This document shows, in pieces, positions 1-6,024 of a stretch of 11,281 nt of DNA; within the stretch, counting starts at the first letter, position 1; every line of letters starts with the position of its first letter. The notes below the pieces were generated by a model. The model did not search any database, was not told the origin of the DNA, and was given only the letters and a program-made list of their open reading frames with translations. The position numbers and the translations under genes are program-made. Source of the stretch: CAZUVM01 sp964623885 (GTDB taxonomy: Bacteria > Verrucomicrobiota > Verrucomicrobiia > Limisphaerales > UBA8199). The stretch lies in the NCBI GenBank assembly GCA_964623885.1, contig CAZUVM010000229.1:1-11281 (forward strand), given 5' to 3'.

Positions 1-378
1 TCACAAGCCCCCGCTTCGCGGGTCTCCTATGCCTGGCTCCAGCAGTACGGCTTGCCAATAGATGGCTCTGGTGACTACGGAGATCCGGACGGAGACGGCC
101 TAAACAACTGGCAGGAATGGATCGCCGGAACCAGCCCCACGGATTCTTCATCAGCGTTGCGATTACTGCAACCGGTCCAAGGCGTTTCAGGTGTCACCGT
201 CACTTGGCAAAGCGTCACCAACCGGACCTATTCACTTGAGCGCACCACCAGCGTTGGGGCGCAGCCCTCCTTTTCTCCAATCGCCGACAATATCGTTGGG
301 CAGGTCGGAACGACTAGTTATGTCGACACGAATACCTTTGGCAGCAGCACCTTCTTCTACCGCGTGCGTGTTAAGTGA
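1..378 (+). CDS. C-terminal part of a secreted or surface protein (5' end outside window)
   Basis: The reading frame is open from base 1 to the TGA at 376-378, so the gene begins before the window; 125 residues are visible. Residues 28-39 (DPDGDGLNNWQE) have the D-x-D-x-D-x-x-x-x-x-x-E spacing of an EF-hand-like or thrombospondin-type-3 calcium loop. They are followed by a roughly 70-residue segment rich in T, S and V, probably a beta-sandwich, ending FFYRVRVK. This pairing of one calcium loop with a terminal beta domain is common at the C-terminus of very large secreted Verrucomicrobiota proteins. The terminal domain may serve export or surface attachment, but that is inference. The catalytic or binding part lies upstream and cannot be named. 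A TTG at 52 could be taken for a start, but the same protein style continues upstream of it (SYAWLQQYG), so it is internal. The frame after the stop also reads in an Fn3-like way (see findings). Confidence 0.8.
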   Translation, partial: SQAPASRVSYAWLQQYGLPIDGSGDYGDPDGDGLNNWQEWIAGTSPTDSSSALRLLQPVQGVSGVTVTWQSVTNRTYSLERTTSVGAQPSFSPIADNIVGQVGTTSYVDTNTFGSSTFFYRVRVK

Positions 379-682
379 TTCTCAGACGTTGCTGACAACT
401 CGTCGAACAAGGAATCGAATACTGTAGCGTTCTCAAAGGCGTCAACCTATTTGCAGACGATGCGGCTTGACAAATTCGCGTCTTGGTTTTGAAGAAATGA
501 GGCGATGGTCGGTTTTCGACCCTCTCCTTTTCACTTGGAGGCTGGAAGCTCCGTCGGGGATACGCTGCGGAAATATGAGCGGTCGTAGTCAATGCACATT
601 CAAGTTGTGGAGCCGGGTATCTGAGAATTGTCCATTACCAGCTATTACGCGCCAACAACAGGTTGACTACTTCTCCAAAAAA
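379..682. other. Non-coding stretch between the secreted-protein gene and tRNA-Phe
   Basis: I see no convincing gene here. The open frame at 467-808 is a translation across the tRNA gene and is spurious. A small hairpin, GGTCG-GTTTT-CGACC at 507-521, precedes a pyrimidine-rich tract (CTCTCCTTTT). It could weakly terminate the upstream gene, but it lies about 130 bases after that stop. Bases 536-572 (GGAGGCTGGAAGCTCC, then GGGGATACGCTGCGG) loosely recall the palindromic element at 5896-6024 and may be a decayed relative. Confidence 0.5.
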
Positions 683-758
<76 letters not shown>

Positions 759-766
759 GGGGGACG

Positions 767-790
767 GCAAGCGGAATTAGAGCCGCTTGC
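767..790 (-). promoter_or_regulatory. 8-bp inverted repeat enclosing a possible -10 box upstream of tRNA-Phe
   Basis: GCAAGCGG (767-774) and CCGCTTGC (783-790) are perfect inverted repeats separated by 8 bases. On the minus strand the spacer contains TCTAAT (781-776), five of six matches to the bacterial -10 box. It is placed so that transcription would begin about 10 bases before the tRNA 5' end at 758. No good -35 box is visible at normal spacing. The promoter reading is therefore tentative; the palindrome itself is certain. Confidence 0.3.
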
Positions 791-873
791 ACGATGCGAG
801 GACTCTAACCCAAGTTTTGCCGGGTGAGCAAGCGTTTAAAGGGGCGCTCGGGGACCGATTGCAATCCTGCCTG

Positions 874-1521
874 CTATGCGCCGTCCTTCTTGAGCGGATG
901 GTAATGCTCCGACGGATAGTTCTCAAAGTATCTGCCGGATTGGTGGGGTCGGCCCATCGTGGGTGTATCTCGCTCCTGGACCGGAAATGGGCACGGAGGT
1001 GGTGGTGGCGTTTTTGCCCAATATGGAACCCAGTAATCATATTGCGACGCCGCTTTAGTTGCCACTTTTTCAATTTGGTCCGCGCGAAATCCGGCGTGCC
1101 AGACGACTTGCCATCGCACCGTCAGTCCCTGCAGATGGATAAGGCCGTCCCGCCGGTTGGGCTGGGCGTCCCATCCGTAATCGCCGATGCGGATCTCCGC
1201 TCCTGCCGGTTTAACGATGCTATTACCGTCGGTGGGCAGTGCATTGACCCGATAGATGGTTCGATATGTTTCGCGAAGTTGGGCGAGTCGCTGTTTGTCT
1301 CGATCCCACGTCCAGCGATAGAAGAGGTAAACCAACAACATGCCTAGCAGCAGTGCCAGCGCAGCTGCGACTACCGCGAGGCCCTGGCCGTATTTCGGAC
1401 GGACCACCTCGTGCGCCACGGTAGCAAGTGCGATTATGAACATGACCGCCAGCAACTCAATGAGTGTGTAGGCCCCGCGAAGCGAGTGGCGGTGCTTAAG
1501 GGATATTGCAAATGCGAGCAT
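874..1521 (-). CDS. Unknown two-helix membrane protein with prepilin-like N-terminus
   Basis: I do not recognise the family. From the ATG at 1521 the protein has 215 residues. A longer frame starts at a TTG (1560), but that TTG is also the first half of a TTGACA, which could be a -35 box with TACAAC (1538-1533) as -10. I therefore prefer the ATG, although no strong Shine-Dalgarno precedes it. Residues 16-36 read GAYTLIELLAV followed by a hydrophobic run. This matches the type IV prepilin pattern, with A17 at -1 and E22 at +5 relative to a possible PilD cut. Unlike a pilin, a second hydrophobic helix follows at about 46-68 and ends in YRW. After that come a basic/acidic helical stretch (about 70-85), a soluble Trp-rich domain, and a proline cluster (TPPPPPCPFP) near the C-terminus. 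It may be a minor pseudopilin-like or simple membrane protein. The opposite-strand frame (787-1347) has no protein-like features. Confidence 0.6.
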   Translation of the reverse strand: MLAFAISLKHRHSLRGAYTLIELLAVMFIIALATVAHEVVRPKYGQGLAVVAAALALLLGMLLVYLFYRWTWDRDKQRLAQLRETYRTIYRVNALPTDGNSIVKPAGAEIRIGDYGWDAQPNRRDGLIHLQGLTVRWQVVWHAGFRADQIEKVATKAASQYDYWVPYWAKTPPPPPCPFPVQERDTPTMGRPHQSGRYFENYPSEHYHPLKKDGA

Positions 1522-1892
1522 GCCTGGCTTTCGTTGTAGGCACGCTTGCAGCAGTGTCAACAGCGAATGAACGGCGCATGGACGCGGAGGGTTTTAACCA
1601 CGGATGAACTCAGATGGACACGGATTCAGAAGCGCGTCACGCGAAGGACGCAAAGGTTTGAATTTTGAACGCCAATAACTTGATGCGCGTGCAGGCGTCT
1701 CGATGCGAGCGCGAATAAACCTCATATAATCCCGTCCTTTCTTAATAAAAAGGTCTTCCCACTAAGAAGCCAACTCCGACTTGCCAAGATAATCTATTTC
1801 TATGACGAATTGCGCCATGAAGCATCCGCCTGGCAATTTCAAAGCAACTAAAGCCAGAATTGCAACCCTACGCCCCGGTGCCACCCTTGGCC

Positions 1893-1920
1893 TTCACGCA
1901 TCACGTTTCACGCATCAGCC
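1893..1920. repeat. Tandem duplication of a 14-base unit
   Basis: TTCACGCATCACGT (1893-1906) is followed directly by TTCACGCATCAGCC (1907-1920); the first eleven bases are identical. It lies just upstream of the 10-base repeat array. Confidence 0.7.
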
Positions 1921-1932
1921 CTCGTTACACTT

Positions 1933-1972
1933 TTTGCACCAGTTTGCACTACTTTGCACCACTTTGCAGTGA
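1933..1972. repeat. Four tandem 10-base units (TTTGCACCAC consensus)
   Basis: The units are TTTGCACCAG, TTTGCACTAC, TTTGCACCAC and TTTGCAGTGA. All four share TTTGCA. The 10-base period places the shared part on the same face of the helix in each unit, about 180 bases before the kinase start. It could be a multi-site operator or simply a low-complexity dispersed repeat. Confidence 0.75.
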
Positions 1973-2153
1973 TTTTGAGCGGCGGTCAGTCTGCACGGCG
2001 TTTTGTCGGCCTTCGGTCCTTCGGGTTCGCGGGGTGCGCTGGACGGACCGCGGGACGTCCCGGCCCGCAGCAGCCACAATCGATGCCGCGGCAAGGATCT
2101 GCCCGCGCCTCCGTTCTTTACCCTGCGCGCCTTCTATTTAAGATAGGTTTGAC

Positions 2154-5100
2154 TTGAGTTTGACACGAAAGATTCCAGTTGGCCTGGCCTGGTATGCTGC
2201 GGGACTGGCGTTGTTGGTCTTGCCACTCAGCGGCGCGGGCGCCGAACTGACCGCCGGAAACGAGGTCATGCGCAATTGGCGCGTAGGCGATAACGGCCTG
2301 CCATCCGATTCCGTCACCGCCATCACTCAGAGCCGCGATGGTTTTCTCTGGGTAGGCACCAGCGCCGGATTGGTTCGGTTCGACGGCGTGAAGTTTACCG
2401 CGTTGAAGCTTACCCCTGCGAACGAGCCGGCACGGATCACGGCGTTGTGCGAGGACAGCAACGGCTATCTATGGATCGGCACCCAACAGCAAGGGTTGTT
2501 TGCACTCGAGCGCGGCCAAATCCGGCATTGGGATCAGCGCCAGGGTTTATGCGATGCCAATGTGACCAGTCTGGCTGCCGATAGCCGCGGCCAGGTCTGG
2601 ATTGGTACCCGGTCCGGCCTGAGCTTGTGGAGCGGTGGTCACTTAAAATCATTCACGACAAGTGATGGATTACCCGCCGAGTTCGTTTCCGGTGTGAACG
2701 TGGCTCGCTCGGGCACGGTCTGGATCACCACGCGTAGCGGCATGTGCCGCTATGTGGATGGGCACATCGGGTCGTACACCTTCCAGACCGAGAGCCAGGG
2801 CCGGAGCCCGGAATACCTGGGCGCATACGAAGATCGCCGAGGGAATCTCTGGGCCTTTGGCGATACCTACCTGATCAACTTAACGGAGGGAAAGCGGTTT
2901 AATTATTTTCGCAGCTCGGAATCGACATCCGTGCGCATCTGGAGCTTGTGTGAAGGAGAGGATGGGCGGCTTTGGATTGGGACCAGCGGTCGTGGGCTTT
3001 ATTGGTTCGATGAAAATCGTTTCCAGGAGGTAACGCTGGCGGAGGAACGCTGGCCGTCGGATGTCCGCGCGATCTGTGAAGACCAGAAGGGGAATTTGTG
3101 GCTGGGAACTTTCGGTGGCGGGTTAGTACAGTTGCGCCGGCAATCCATCCATTTGCTGGGGGCCGATCAAGGTTTGCCCGCCAGCCCGCCTACCGCCCTG
3201 GCGCTCGACACAAAAGGGCGCATGTACGTTGGTTTGCAACGTGGCGGTTTGGTTGCCGGTGAGGAGGGCCACTTCGATCGCGCCGGGGGCGTCGGCACCT
3301 CGCTCGAGGGCTGTGTTTCATCGGTTTGTGTTGCGGGCGATGGAACCGTATGGATGGGCACGTTGGGAAACGGTCTTTATGGTCTGCGAAATGGCCGCGC
3401 CGTTCGTCTGACGACCGCAGACGGCTTGGCCGACGATACGGTCCTGGCCGTGTGCGCCGATGCCGGCGGTTTATGGTTCAGCACTCGCACGGGTCCGCTC
3501 CAACACCTGAGCACCAGCAATTGCTGGCGAATCGAAGCCGTGCCGGGCTTAACTCCGGCAACAACAACGGTCATCATACCTGCTGCCGCGGGCGGCCTTT
3601 GGCTGGGCACGGAAAAGGGCCAAATCGGGAGATATGCCCGCGGAAAATTCGAATCATTGCCTCAAGGCGCCGATGCGGAGCCGCATCCGGTGCTGGCGCT
3701 TTACGAAAGCGAACCGGGCACACTCTGGATTGGCAGTAACGGCGGCGGTCTAAGATGTTTTAGGAATGGCGTTGCGCAGAATTGGAACGTTGCCAGCGGC
3801 TTGCCGAGCGATGTCGTGGCTGGCATCATTCCCGATAGCGCGAAGAACCTTTGGCTGTCGACCAGCGTGGGGGTTTATCGCGTCAAGCACGCCGACCTGG
3901 CGCAACTTGAAACGAGCGGCGGATTTTTGGTTTGCGAGCTGATGGCTAGCGCCAGGACCTCACCGGAACCCACTTGGCTTGCGGGCGGCGCACGCGCTGC
4001 GGGTTCACCAGAGGGACTGCTCTGGTTTGCAACGTCGGAAGGTTTGCTCTGTGCCGACACGCTCGAACCCAAAAAGGAATCGCAGGACCTGCGTCTGTGT
4101 CTCGAAAGCGCGGCATTCAATGGCGAGTCGGCGGTTTCTCTGCTCGATGGCCCGTTGTGGTCGCCATCAGGAACAGGACAGCCCGCGAGAAAAGCACCTA
4201 CGGAAGCGCGATCGCTTGAGCTTCATTTCACCGCCTTGAATTTTGACAACCCCGAGGAGATGCATTTCCGGCATAAGCTCGAAGGATTGGACCCGGATTG
4301 GGTGGATGGCGGCGTGGCGCGAGTCGCGCGCTATGGGCGGTTGGCCTACGGTCCGTATCGCTTTCACTTGGCGGCCCGGCGGACTGATGGCCAATGGCAG
4401 GAATCGGCGCAGAGCTTTGCCTTCATCGTCCCAACGCCGCTGTATTACCAGAGCTGGGCGCTGTGCCTGTACGGACTGACCGCAATTGGGCTGGTGGCGG
4501 GGACCGTTCGCATTGTCTCGCACCGTCGCTTGCGATCAGCGCTAGCGCTTTTGGAGCAGCAGCAGTTGCTCGAACGCGAGCGCCTGCGGATCGCCCGAGA
4601 CATGCACGATGAAATGGGGTCCAAGCTGACCAAGATTTCATTTCTAAGCGAGCGTGTGCAGGTCGACACCAAAGCGTCCGACGGGGCGCTCGGACAAAAG
4701 ATTGAGACGATTGCGCAGACCTCGCGCGAGTTGCTCAAGACAATGGACGAAATCGTCTGGGTGGTGAATCCGCATAATGACACGCTCGAAAACCTCACCG
4801 CTTACTTAAGCCATTACGGCGTGGAGTATTTTCAGAACACGAACATTGAGTGCGAGCTGAGCCTGCCGCAGGAATTGCCGCACATTCCATTGTCCTCTGA
4901 AACTCGTCACAACTTGTTCCTGGCGTTTGAAGAAGCTTTGAACAATGTGCTGAAGCATTCCGGCGCGACCGTGGTTCGAGTGACGATGAGCAAAGATGGT
5001 CGCGATTTCAGGCTGACTATTGCCGACAATGGCAAAGGCTTTGACCCAGCCGCTTTGACGGCGCCAGGCGCGAACGCACAGGGCCAACGCGCCGGAAACG

Positions 5101-5222
5101 GCATGCGCAATATGCGGCAGCGGCTGGAGGCGTTGGGAGGCGATTGCCAGGTGTCCAGTCGCCCCGGTTCAGGCGCCACCATCACACTTCGAATCGGGAT
5201 TTCCAGCAAGGTTCAATTATGA
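2154..5222 (+). CDS. Two-component sensor histidine kinase with periplasmic beta-propeller and Y_Y_Y domain
   Basis: This 1022-residue membrane kinase senses a periplasmic signal and phosphorylates the regulator encoded next. The TTG start is chosen because it retains a signal or anchor helix (about 8-30) and has AGATAGG six bases upstream; the first ATG (residue 39) would lose that helix. Residues about 40-590 carry repeated Reg_prop blades, with motifs such as G-LWVGT-GL and G-LWIGT-GL (for example at 63-73, 104-115, 147-156, 271-282 and 313-324). A Y_Y_Y domain follows at about 690-758 (LEGLDPDWVDGG, then YGPYRFHLAA). A membrane helix spans about 766-788. The HisKA_3-type dimerisation domain has its phospho-acceptor H818 in RDMHDEMGSKLT. 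The ATPase domain shows an N box (EEALNNVLKHSG, 926-937), a G1 box DNGKGF (958-963), GNGMRNMRQR (981-990) and GSGATI. All catalytic motifs look intact. Its stop overlaps the regulator start by ATGA. Bacteroides hybrid sensors with this propeller detect polysaccharide fragments; a similar role here is inference, supported by the glycosidase downstream. Confidence 0.93.
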   Translation: MSLTRKIPVGLAWYAAGLALLVLPLSGAGAELTAGNEVMRNWRVGDNGLPSDSVTAITQSRDGFLWVGTSAGLVRFDGVKFTALKLTPANEPARITALCEDSNGYLWIGTQQQGLFALERGQIRHWDQRQGLCDANVTSLAADSRGQVWIGTRSGLSLWSGGHLKSFTTSDGLPAEFVSGVNVARSGTVWITTRSGMCRYVDGHIGSYTFQTESQGRSPEYLGAYEDRRGNLWAFGDTYLINLTEGKRFNYFRSSESTSVRIWSLCEGEDGRLWIGTSGRGLYWFDENRFQEVTLAEERWPSDVRAICEDQKGNLWLGTFGGGLVQLRRQSIHLLGADQGLPASPPTALALDTKGRMYVGLQRGGLVAGEEGHFDRAGGVGTSLEGCVSSVCVAGDGTVWMGTLGNGLYGLRNGRAVRLTTADGLADDTVLAVCADAGGLWFSTRTGPLQHLSTSNCWRIEAVPGLTPATTTVIIPAAAGGLWLGTEKGQIGRYARGKFESLPQGADAEPHPVLALYESEPGTLWIGSNGGGLRCFRNGVAQNWNVASGLPSDVVAGIIPDSAKNLWLSTSVGVYRVKHADLAQLETSGGFLVCELMASARTSPEPTWLAGGARAAGSPEGLLWFATSEGLLCADTLEPKKESQDLRLCLESAAFNGESAVSLLDGPLWSPSGTGQPARKAPTEARSLELHFTALNFDNPEEMHFRHKLEGLDPDWVDGGVARVARYGRLAYGPYRFHLAARRTDGQWQESAQSFAFIVPTPLYYQSWALCLYGLTAIGLVAGTVRIVSHRRLRSALALLEQQQLLERERLRIARDMHDEMGSKLTKISFLSERVQVDTKASDGALGQKIETIAQTSRELLKTMDEIVWVVNPHNDTLENLTAYLSHYGVEYFQNTNIECELSLPQELPHIPLSSETRHNLFLAFEEALNNVLKHSGATVVRVTMSKDGRDFRLTIADNGKGFDPAALTAPGANAQGQRAGNGMRNMRQRLEALGGDCQVSSRPGSGATITLRIGISSKVQL

Positions 5223-5851
5223 AAAAACCGATCACGGTTTCCATCGTCGACGATGAAGCTGATTTGCGCGAACACATCGCCGGTTACCTCGATGCGGCCG
5301 GGAACATTCGCTGCCTGAGTGCCTACGCCAGCGGTGAAGAGGCGCTCGAGCATTTGCCCAAAGATAAGCCCGACGTGATCCTGATGGACATCAACCTTGG
5401 CAGCATGGATGGAATCGAATGCGTTCATCGGCTGATGACACTGATGCCGCAGGCGCAGGTGGTCATGCTGACGGTGTTTGAGGACACTGACCAAATTTTT
5501 CGCGCGCTTGCTGCCGGCGCGAGCGGTTATTTGCTAAAGCGCGTGTCGCCCAAGAACCTGGTGGAAGCGATCGAAGAAGTTTGTGCCGGCGGCTCGCCGA
5601 TGTCGGCGCCGATCGCGCGAAAAGTGGTGCAATCGTTCAAAAGCGCTATACCTCGTGGCGACGAATCGGCCGAGCTTTCACCGCGCGAGCGCTCGGTGCT
5701 GAATGGCCTGGCGTGCGGGTTAGCGTACAAACAAATCGCCGACCAACTTGAAGTGAGCATTCACACAGTGCGTAATTACATCCGGCGCATCTACGAGAAA
5801 CTTCATGTGTGTACCAGGACCGAAGCCGTGGCGAAGTTTTTGAGGAAATGA
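5219..5851 (+). CDS. Response regulator, NarL/LuxR type
   Basis: This 210-residue cytoplasmic transcription regulator is the partner of the kinase upstream. The ATG at 5219 overlaps the kinase TGA (ATGA), and AAGG lies seven bases before it, which implies translational coupling. The open frame extends upstream to 5144 but only inside the kinase gene, so this start is preferred. The receiver domain (about 5-120) has the acidic pair D11/D12, phospho-acceptor D57 (VILMDINL), T85 and K107 (GYLLKR), all expected for a working receiver. The C-terminal LuxR-type helix-turn-helix spans about 150-210 (LSPRERSVLNGLACGLAYKQ, then VSIHTVRNYIRRIYEKL). It probably binds promoters of carbohydrate-use genes, including possibly its own operon. 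The target site is not known; the 10-base array and palindrome upstream of the kinase are candidates. The last codon and stop sit in GAGGAAATGA, which creates another possible ATG at 5848 for the next reading frame. Confidence 0.95.
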   Translation: MKKPITVSIVDDEADLREHIAGYLDAAGNIRCLSAYASGEEALEHLPKDKPDVILMDINLGSMDGIECVHRLMTLMPQAQVVMLTVFEDTDQIFRALAAGASGYLLKRVSPKNLVEAIEEVCAGGSPMSAPIARKVVQSFKSAIPRGDESAELSPRERSVLNGLACGLAYKQIADQLEVSIHTVRNYIRRIYEKLHVCTRTEAVAKFLRK

Positions 5852-5895
5852 AGGGAATCGAACAACAAAGTAACGAAGTTGCGCCGTGTAATTCA

Positions 5896-6024
5896 GTAGC
5901 GCAGGCCTCCGAGCCTGCTGTATCGCCGACCTCCGAGTCGGCGAAAGATTGGGTCGCAGCGTCTGCTTCTGGCGTTCGCTGGCTTGGAAGCCTGCGATAC
6001 GGCAGGCTCGGAGGCCTGCGCTAC
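5896..6024. repeat. 129-base palindromic element with 31-base terminal inverted repeats
   Basis: The left arm (5896-5926, beginning GTAGCGCAGGCCTCCGAGCC) and right arm (5994-6024) are reverse complements at 30 of 31 positions. The single difference (T5919 against G6001) would pair as G-U in RNA. Inside, CGCCGAC-CTCCGA-GTCGGCG (5924-5943) forms a second 7-bp hairpin, and GGCTTGGAAGCC (5981-5992) is a short palindrome. The GGCCTCCGAGCCTGC-like words occur more than once within it, so it looks built from duplicated units. I recall similar GTAGCGCAGGC-type sequences scattered in Verrucomicrobiota genomes. I see no second full copy in this window. No transposase is nearby, so it would be a non-autonomous or REP-like element. 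Confidence 0.9.
6010..6014 (+). promoter_or_regulatory. Shine-Dalgarno GGAGG inside the palindrome arm, for the glycosidase ATG at 6025
   Basis: GGAGG ends ten bases before ATG 6025, slightly long but workable spacing. It lies wholly within the right arm of the palindromic element. In a transcript spanning both arms it would be base-paired, so it may be masked when the long stem forms. It supports 6025 over the upstream in-frame starts. Confidence 0.45.

Larger units (their letters stand above)
1561..2153. other. Repeat-rich intergenic region and presumed promoter region of the sensor-kinase operon
   Basis: No gene is supported in these 593 bases. The region contains fragments that look like dispersed intergenic repeats: ACCACGGATgaactcAGATGGACACGGATTCAG (about 1596-1629), CGCGAAGGACGCAAAGG (1640-1656), a 14-base tandem duplication (1893-1920), four 10-base units (1933-1972) and a perfect 12-base palindrome (2051-2062). 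A perfect TATAAT lies at 1725-1730, but nothing like TTGACA sits 16-18 bases upstream and it is over 400 bases from the kinase start, so it is at best a candidate. Small frames at 1802-1972, 1860-2141 and 1954-2157 run across these repeats and look non-coding. Confidence 0.6.

Noticed and set aside
787..1347. Plus-strand open frame of 186 codons
   Set aside because: It is antisense to the 874-1521 membrane-protein frame, which has two clear hydrophobic helices; the plus frame has no recognisable features.
1725..1730. Perfect TATAAT as the operon promoter
   Set aside because: There is no matching -35 box at normal spacing and it is over 400 bases from the kinase start, so it is not listed as a promoter.
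1802..1972. Small frame of 56 codons starting at an ATG
   Set aside because: Its second half is translated from the tandem repeats, there is no ribosome binding site, and its composition is not protein-like.
1893..1972. CRISPR array
   Set aside because: The repeat units are 10 and 14 bases long with no spacers, unlike CRISPR repeats, and no cas genes are present.
1954..2157. Overlapping small frames before the kinase
   Set aside because: Their Arg/Pro/Ala-rich composition is typical of non-coding GC-rich DNA, and they conflict with the promoter region and kinase start.
5809..6024. Longer glycosidase starts at GTG 5809 or ATG 5848
   Set aside because: They would place the signal peptide behind 60-70 residues translated mostly from the palindromic element. 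5809 also lies inside the regulator gene. I keep 5848 only as a hypothesis in the findings.
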